This document shows positions 36,027 to 38,378 of a DNA stretch of 38,378 nucleotides, in pieces (the first letter of the stretch is position 1; each line of letters starts with the position of its first letter). Position numbers and translations under genes: made by a program. Under the pieces are notes generated by a model. That model was given only the letters and a program-made list of their open reading frames with translations, searched no databases and was not told the DNA's origin. This stretch comes from Nitrospira sp. (GTDB lineage: Bacteria > Nitrospirota > Nitrospiria > Nitrospirales > Nitrospiraceae): contig JAOUPN010000006.1 of the NCBI GenBank assembly GCA_029879905.1, positions 1 to 38,378 on the forward strand, given 5' to 3'.

Positions 36027-37781
36027 TTAGCGGTCGCATTCTCCCATCACCACGTCATAGGTGCCGAAGATCGTAATGATGTCCGAAATCAAATAGCCTC
36101 GTGCCATATGGTCGAAGGCGCCCATATGAATGAACGAGGGCGACCGGATTTTTAAACGATAGGGGCGGGGGCTTCCGTCGCTGATAATGAAGAATCCCAA
36201 TTCCCCCTTCGGAGCTTCGGTGGCGCAGTATGTTTCCCCCTTCGGCGGCCTGATTCCCTGAGTAAAGATGATGAAATGATGAATCAGGCTTTCCATGTCG
36301 CGCATGATCTGTTGCTTGGGCGGCGGAATATATTGCGGCTCGTCGGCAACAATCGGGCCCTGCGGCATCTGGTCGAGACACTGCGTGATAATCTTGGAAC
36401 TTTGGCGCATTTCCTCGACGCGGATCCAATAGCGGTCGTAGGTGTCGCCGTTCTTCCCGACCGGCACTTCCCAGTCCACCTTGTGGTAGGCCCCGTAGGG
36501 TTCCAATTTGCGAACGTCGTATGCGACGCCGGAACCCCGCAATGTCGGGCCGGTGAGGCCGAAGTTGATGGCATCTTCCCCCGAGATCACCGCGATGTTT
36601 TTGGTTCGCCCGATCCAAATCCGATTGGAGATGAGCAAGGAGTCGTACTCATCCAGCTTTTGCGGAAAGGTCTCCAGGAACGTTTTGATCCGCTGGACGA
36701 GTTCCGGCGTGAAGTCACTATCCACGCCGCCGATGCGGTAATAGTTCAGTGTGAGCCGTGCGCCGCACAGTTGTTCGAACATATCGAGCAGAGTTTCCCG
36801 CTCGCGGAATGTCCAGAAAAATACCGTCATCGCACCGATATCCAAGGCTTGAGCGCCAAGCCAGAACAGGTGGCCGAGAATACGCTGCATCTCCGCGACG
36901 ATCGTCCGAATATATTCCGCCCGTTCAGGCACGGTGATACGGAGGAGTTTTTCCACCGCCCGCACATAGGCGTAGTTGTTGGCCATGGCGCACACATAGT
37001 CCAGCCGATCGGTATGGGGGATGATCTGCATGTAGGCGAGGCCTTCGGCCAGCTTCTCGACGCCGCGATGAAGATACCCGAGATCCGGGGTCGCCTTGAC
37101 GATTCGTTCGCCGTCCAATTCGAGCACCACTCGCACGACACCATGTGTGCTGGGGTGTTGCGGCCCCATGTTGAGCAGAAGTTCTTCCCGGCGTCGTTTC
37201 CCCGGCGCACCGGGATCTAATAAAAACGGCCTCTTTTGGTCTTCGGAAATCTCCCCTTCGGTTTGCTCGACGGGCGGTTCGTCGAGCCGCGGGAGAAAGT
37301 CAATTTGACCGCGCCAGCCCTTGCCTTCGGTCGGGAAGTCCTTCCGCAAGGGGTATCCTTCCGTATAGTCTTCAGGCATGAGAATGCGGCGCAGGTCGGG
37401 GTGCCCGGTAAACCGAATCCCCATCATGTCGTACACTTCCCGCTCCAAAAAATCCGCGCCCCGCCAGACACTGGTCACCGAGTCGAGTGCCGGATTGTCC
37501 TCCGTCAGTCGGGTCTTCAATCGGATGCGCTTTCCATGAGGCAGCGAGAGCAGCTGATAGATCACTTCAAAGCGTTGCTGGTTGTCCGGATAATCCGCAG
37601 AACAGATGTCGGTGATGTGATCAAAACAGGCTTCGGGAGCGTCGTGCAGGTAGCGGGCGATATCCAGAATCTTCGATGCCGCAACATGGACGGTCAGTTC
37701 CGACCGCTCGGTATCGGTGTGGGCGGACAGTACTCCGTCCGGGAATTGTTTTTTTAATGTCTCAACCAGCATCTGCATCAT
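36027..37781 (-). CDS. nuoCD: NADH-quinone oxidoreductase fused subunits C/D
   Basis: NuoC-like N-terminus 'EREVYDMMGIRFTGHPDLRRILMPEDYTEGYPLRKDFP' joined to NuoD 'LNMGPQHPSTHGVVRVVLELDGE'. Confidence 0.95.
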   Translation of the reverse strand: MMQMLVETLKKQFPDGVLSAHTDTERSELTVHVAASKILDIARYLHDAPEACFDHITDICSADYPDNQQRFEVIYQLLSLPHGKRIRLKTRLTEDNPALDSVTSVWRGADFLEREVYDMMGIRFTGHPDLRRILMPEDYTEGYPLRKDFPTEGKGWRGQIDFLPRLDEPPVEQTEGEISEDQKRPFLLDPGAPGKRRREELLLNMGPQHPSTHGVVRVVLELDGERIVKATPDLGYLHRGVEKLAEGLAYMQIIPHTDRLDYVCAMANNYAYVRAVEKLLRITVPERAEYIRTIVAEMQRILGHLFWLGAQALDIGAMTVFFWTFRERETLLDMFEQLCGARLTLNYYRIGGVDSDFTPELVQRIKTFLETFPQKLDEYDSLLISNRIWIGRTKNIAVISGEDAINFGLTGPTLRGSGVAYDVRKLEPYGAYHKVDWEVPVGKNGDTYDRYWIRVEEMRQSSKIITQCLDQMPQGPIVADEPQYIPPPKQQIMRDMESLIHHFIIFTQGIRPPKGETYCATEAPKGELGFFIISDGSPRPYRLKIRSPSFIHMGAFDHMARGYLISDIITIFGTYDVVMGECDR

Positions 37782-37866
37782 GTCACTCTGCGAGAATCGC
37801 GGGACTTGCGGGAAACGCGTGGAGAGGTACCGCGTAGGTCATGCGACTCCCGCTCGTCTCGCGGGC

Positions 37867-38346
37867 TTATTTTACAAACACTTTTTCGCGTTGAATCTTT
37901 TCCTGCAACTTCATCAGGCCGTCCAGCAATGCTTCGGGACGCGGCGGGCAGCCCGGCACATAGACGTCGACCGGCACGACTTGATCCACTCCCTGCACCA
38001 CTGCGTAACTGTTGTAGTGGTTGCCTGAGGTCGCGCATGAGCCCATCGAGATCACGTAGCGAGGCTCGGGCATCTGATCATAAATGCGCCGAACCACCGG
38101 GGCCATTTTCCGCGACACCGTCCCGGCGACGATCATCAGATCCGATTGCCGGGGGGAAGCGCGAAAGACGCCGGCGCCGAAACGATCAAGGTCATAGCGT
38201 GAGGAAACACTGGCGATCATCTCGATGGCGCAGCAGGCAAGTCCGAACGTCATCGGCCACAGGGCCGACTTCCTGGCCCAGCCGACCACGGCATCCAGGT
38301 TGGTCGTGATGATATTCGCATCAAACTGCCGCTCTAATAAACTCAC
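37867..38346 (-). CDS. nuoB: NADH-quinone oxidoreductase subunit B
   Basis: '[12 protein letters not shown]', '[47 protein letters not shown]'. Confidence 0.96.
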   Translation of the reverse strand: MSLLERQFDANIITTNLDAVVGWARKSALWPMTFGLACCAIEMIASVSSRYDLDRFGAGVFRASPRQSDLMIVAGTVSRKMAPVVRRIYDQMPEPRYVISMGSCATSGNHYNSYAVVQGVDQVVPVDVYVPGCPPRPEALLDGLMKLQEKIQREKVFVK

Positions 38347-38378
38347 GCTCTTCCCTACCTCATTTCATAGAAGGGTGA

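Noticed and set aside
1-38378. CRISPR arrays, tRNA or rRNA genes
   Set aside because: No regularly spaced direct repeats and no recognisable tRNA or rRNA sequence seen on reading; a covariance-model scan was not possible.

Overview
The window looks like a chromosomal segment from a Nitrospira-like bacterium (taxonomy inferred from gene content only). Right half (about 23.5-38.35 kb, minus strand): a conventional 14-subunit-type complex I operon, nuoB-CD-E-F-G-H-I-J-K-L-M-N, with nuoA presumably just outside the window. Left half: signalling-rich accessory DNA containing (i) a membrane histidine kinase gene split by a short TIR-bounded element and lacking its phospho-acceptor His, (ii) a degenerate receiver fused to a kinase-dimerisation-like domain, (iii) three tandem NarL-type kinase/response-regulator pairs, one with an Asp->Glu phospho-site, and (iv) a LuxI/LuxR quorum-sensing locus with a perfect palindromic lux-box-like operator and a divergent FadL-type outer-membrane protein. 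The middle holds uvrC, a DapF homologue with both catalytic cysteines replaced by Ser, a VOC/glyoxalase protein, an M50-CBS protease, an ECF-S-like membrane protein, and a yihY/brkB gene whose 3' end is apparently cut by a second copy of the same element. Best candidates for undescribed biology: the two-copy MITE-like family, the lux locus with its operator, and the catalytically altered signalling and DapF proteins. All calls come from reading the sequence and ORF track; no searches were run.
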